Shown here: positions 5,465-6,003 of the stretch, one piece after another | Numbering within the stretch: the first letter of the stretch is position 1 | Layout of the letters: every line of letters begins with the position of its first letter | Origin: CAUZRD01 sp963582255 | GTDB lineage: Bacteria > Pseudomonadota > Alphaproteobacteria > Rhizobiales > TMED25 | NCBI GenBank assembly: GCA_963582255.1 | Contig: CAUZRD010000134.1 | Coordinates: 1 to 6,003, forward strand | Direction of reading: 5' to 3' | DNA: 6,003 nucleotides | Position numbers and translations under genes: made by a program | Notes under the pieces: model-generated | Seen by the model: only the letters and a program-made list of their open reading frames with translations | The model's database searches: none | What the model was told of the DNA's origin: nothing

Positions 5465-6003
5465 ATGAAATTACTGCCGTTGATCGCCCTTGCCGTAGCC
5501 GCTACCACGCCCATCTTTGCCGAAGAAACCCGTCAACTTGATGCCCATGAACATGGAGTAGGTCAGTTGGATATAGCATTTGATGGAAAACAAATCTCGA
5601 TGGAACTGCATGCGCCCGGCGCAGATATTGTCAGTTTCGAGTATGCTGCTGAAAGCGCCGAAGATCGTGCAAAAGTAGATGCTGCAGTTGCGATGCTTGC
5701 GCGGCCATTGGATTTATTTGTGCTAACAGAAGCGGCAGGCTGTACCATCGTGCAGGCCAGCGCAGAGTTGGAGAGCGAAGAAGGGCAAGCCGATCATGAG
5801 GATGAACACGATGATCATGAGGATACCGCCAATGAAGCGGGCCATACAGAATTCCACGCCGAATATCTGCTTGCCTGCGCCGACCCTGGCGCGGTCACCG
5901 AAATCACATTTACCTACTTCGATGCTTTTCCAAATGCGTTAGAAGTTGAAGTGCAGCTTATTTCGAACAAAGGCGCAACGTCCTTTGAAGTAGAGCGAGA
6001 CGC
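5465..6003 (+). CDS. zrgA: ZrgA-like (DUF2796) secreted zinc-uptake protein, 3' end missing
   Basis: Secreted protein resembling the ZrgA/DUF2796 family, which in Vibrio is zinc-regulated and works with an ABC transporter in zinc uptake. The first 179 codons are present and the frame is open at the right edge; it is likely close to complete, since family members are around 190-210 residues. The signal peptide is MKLLPLIALAVAATTPIFA, with cleavage expected after residue 19. Mature-protein hallmarks are the DAHEHGVGQLDIAFDG segment (26-41), MELHAPGADIVSFEY (46-60), a disordered His/Asp/Glu-rich metal-binding stretch (108-131, with H111, H115, H118, H127 and H131) and a FHAEYLLACADP core (130-141). 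C93 and C138 may pair. Position after zur suggests Zur repression under zinc sufficiency; transporter genes may follow beyond the window. Confidence 0.88.
   Translation, partial: MKLLPLIALAVAATTPIFAEETRQLDAHEHGVGQLDIAFDGKQISMELHAPGADIVSFEYAAESAEDRAKVDAAVAMLARPLDLFVLTEAAGCTIVQASAELESEEGQADHEDEHDDHEDTANEAGHTEFHAEYLLACADPGAVTEITFTYFDAFPNALEVEVQLISNKGATSFEVERD
5792..5824 (+). repeat. Two-copy 12-bp repeat coding the His/Asp-rich stretch of ZrgA
   Basis: GATCATGAGGAT occurs at 5792-5803 and again at 5813-5824, a 21-bp period equal to seven codons. The peptide reads DHEDEHD then DHEDTAN. Exact identity at the DNA level suggests recent duplication or slippage, so the number of histidine units may vary between strains. 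Confidence 0.7.

Noticed and set aside
1..6003. A previously undescribed defence, CRISPR or phage system.
   Set aside because: There are no spaced direct repeats, no nuclease, helicase or integrase genes, and every sizeable intact gene belongs to a known transport or regulatory family.

Overview
The window looks like chromosomal DNA of a marine alphaproteobacterium, most likely of the Rhodobacterales/Roseobacter group. This is an inference from the phoR-pstS-pstC-pstA order, the long form of PstC, a PhoR without membrane segments, and the LysE and Zur protein types. No rRNA or other direct taxonomic marker is present.

Region 1 (1-3738, all minus strand) is a phosphate-starvation locus read right to left: phoR (sensor kinase), pstS (periplasmic phosphate-binding protein), pstC (inner-membrane permease) and the first 16 codons of pstA, which leaves the window at its left edge. 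A strong Pho box, made of three clear heptamers at 11-bp spacing plus a weak fourth, sits between phoR and pstS. A terminator-like hairpin followed by seven T residues lies between pstS and pstC. Together these suggest PhoB-activated pstS transcription with reduced read-through into the membrane genes. Base composition changes sharply inside pstC (about 39% GC in the N-terminal part, about 58% in the C-terminal part), and low GC continues through most of pstS, so this stretch may have been replaced by recombination.

Region 2 (3739-4075) has no convincing intact gene. It holds the short phoR leader, what looks like the left end of an IS6-family insertion sequence with the first ~14 codons of its transposase, and a palindrome-rich segment I cannot identify.

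Region 3 (4076-4893, minus strand) encodes a LysE/RhtB-type amino-acid exporter. Just upstream is a 59-codon open frame preceded by a perfect TATAAT box, possibly leaderless and possibly a gene remnant.

Region 4 (4894-6003, plus strand) is a zinc-homeostasis unit: a near-perfect 22-bp dyad in a promoter position, a Fur-family regulator of Zur type, and a secreted histidine-rich ZrgA/DUF2796 protein truncated by the right edge. The simplest model is an autoregulated zur-zrgA operon, probably followed by transporter genes outside the window.

I found no CRISPR array, RNA gene, phage module or defence system. The most interesting items are the zur dyad and zrgA linkage, the pstS/pstC mosaic and attenuator, and the unrecognised small frame.
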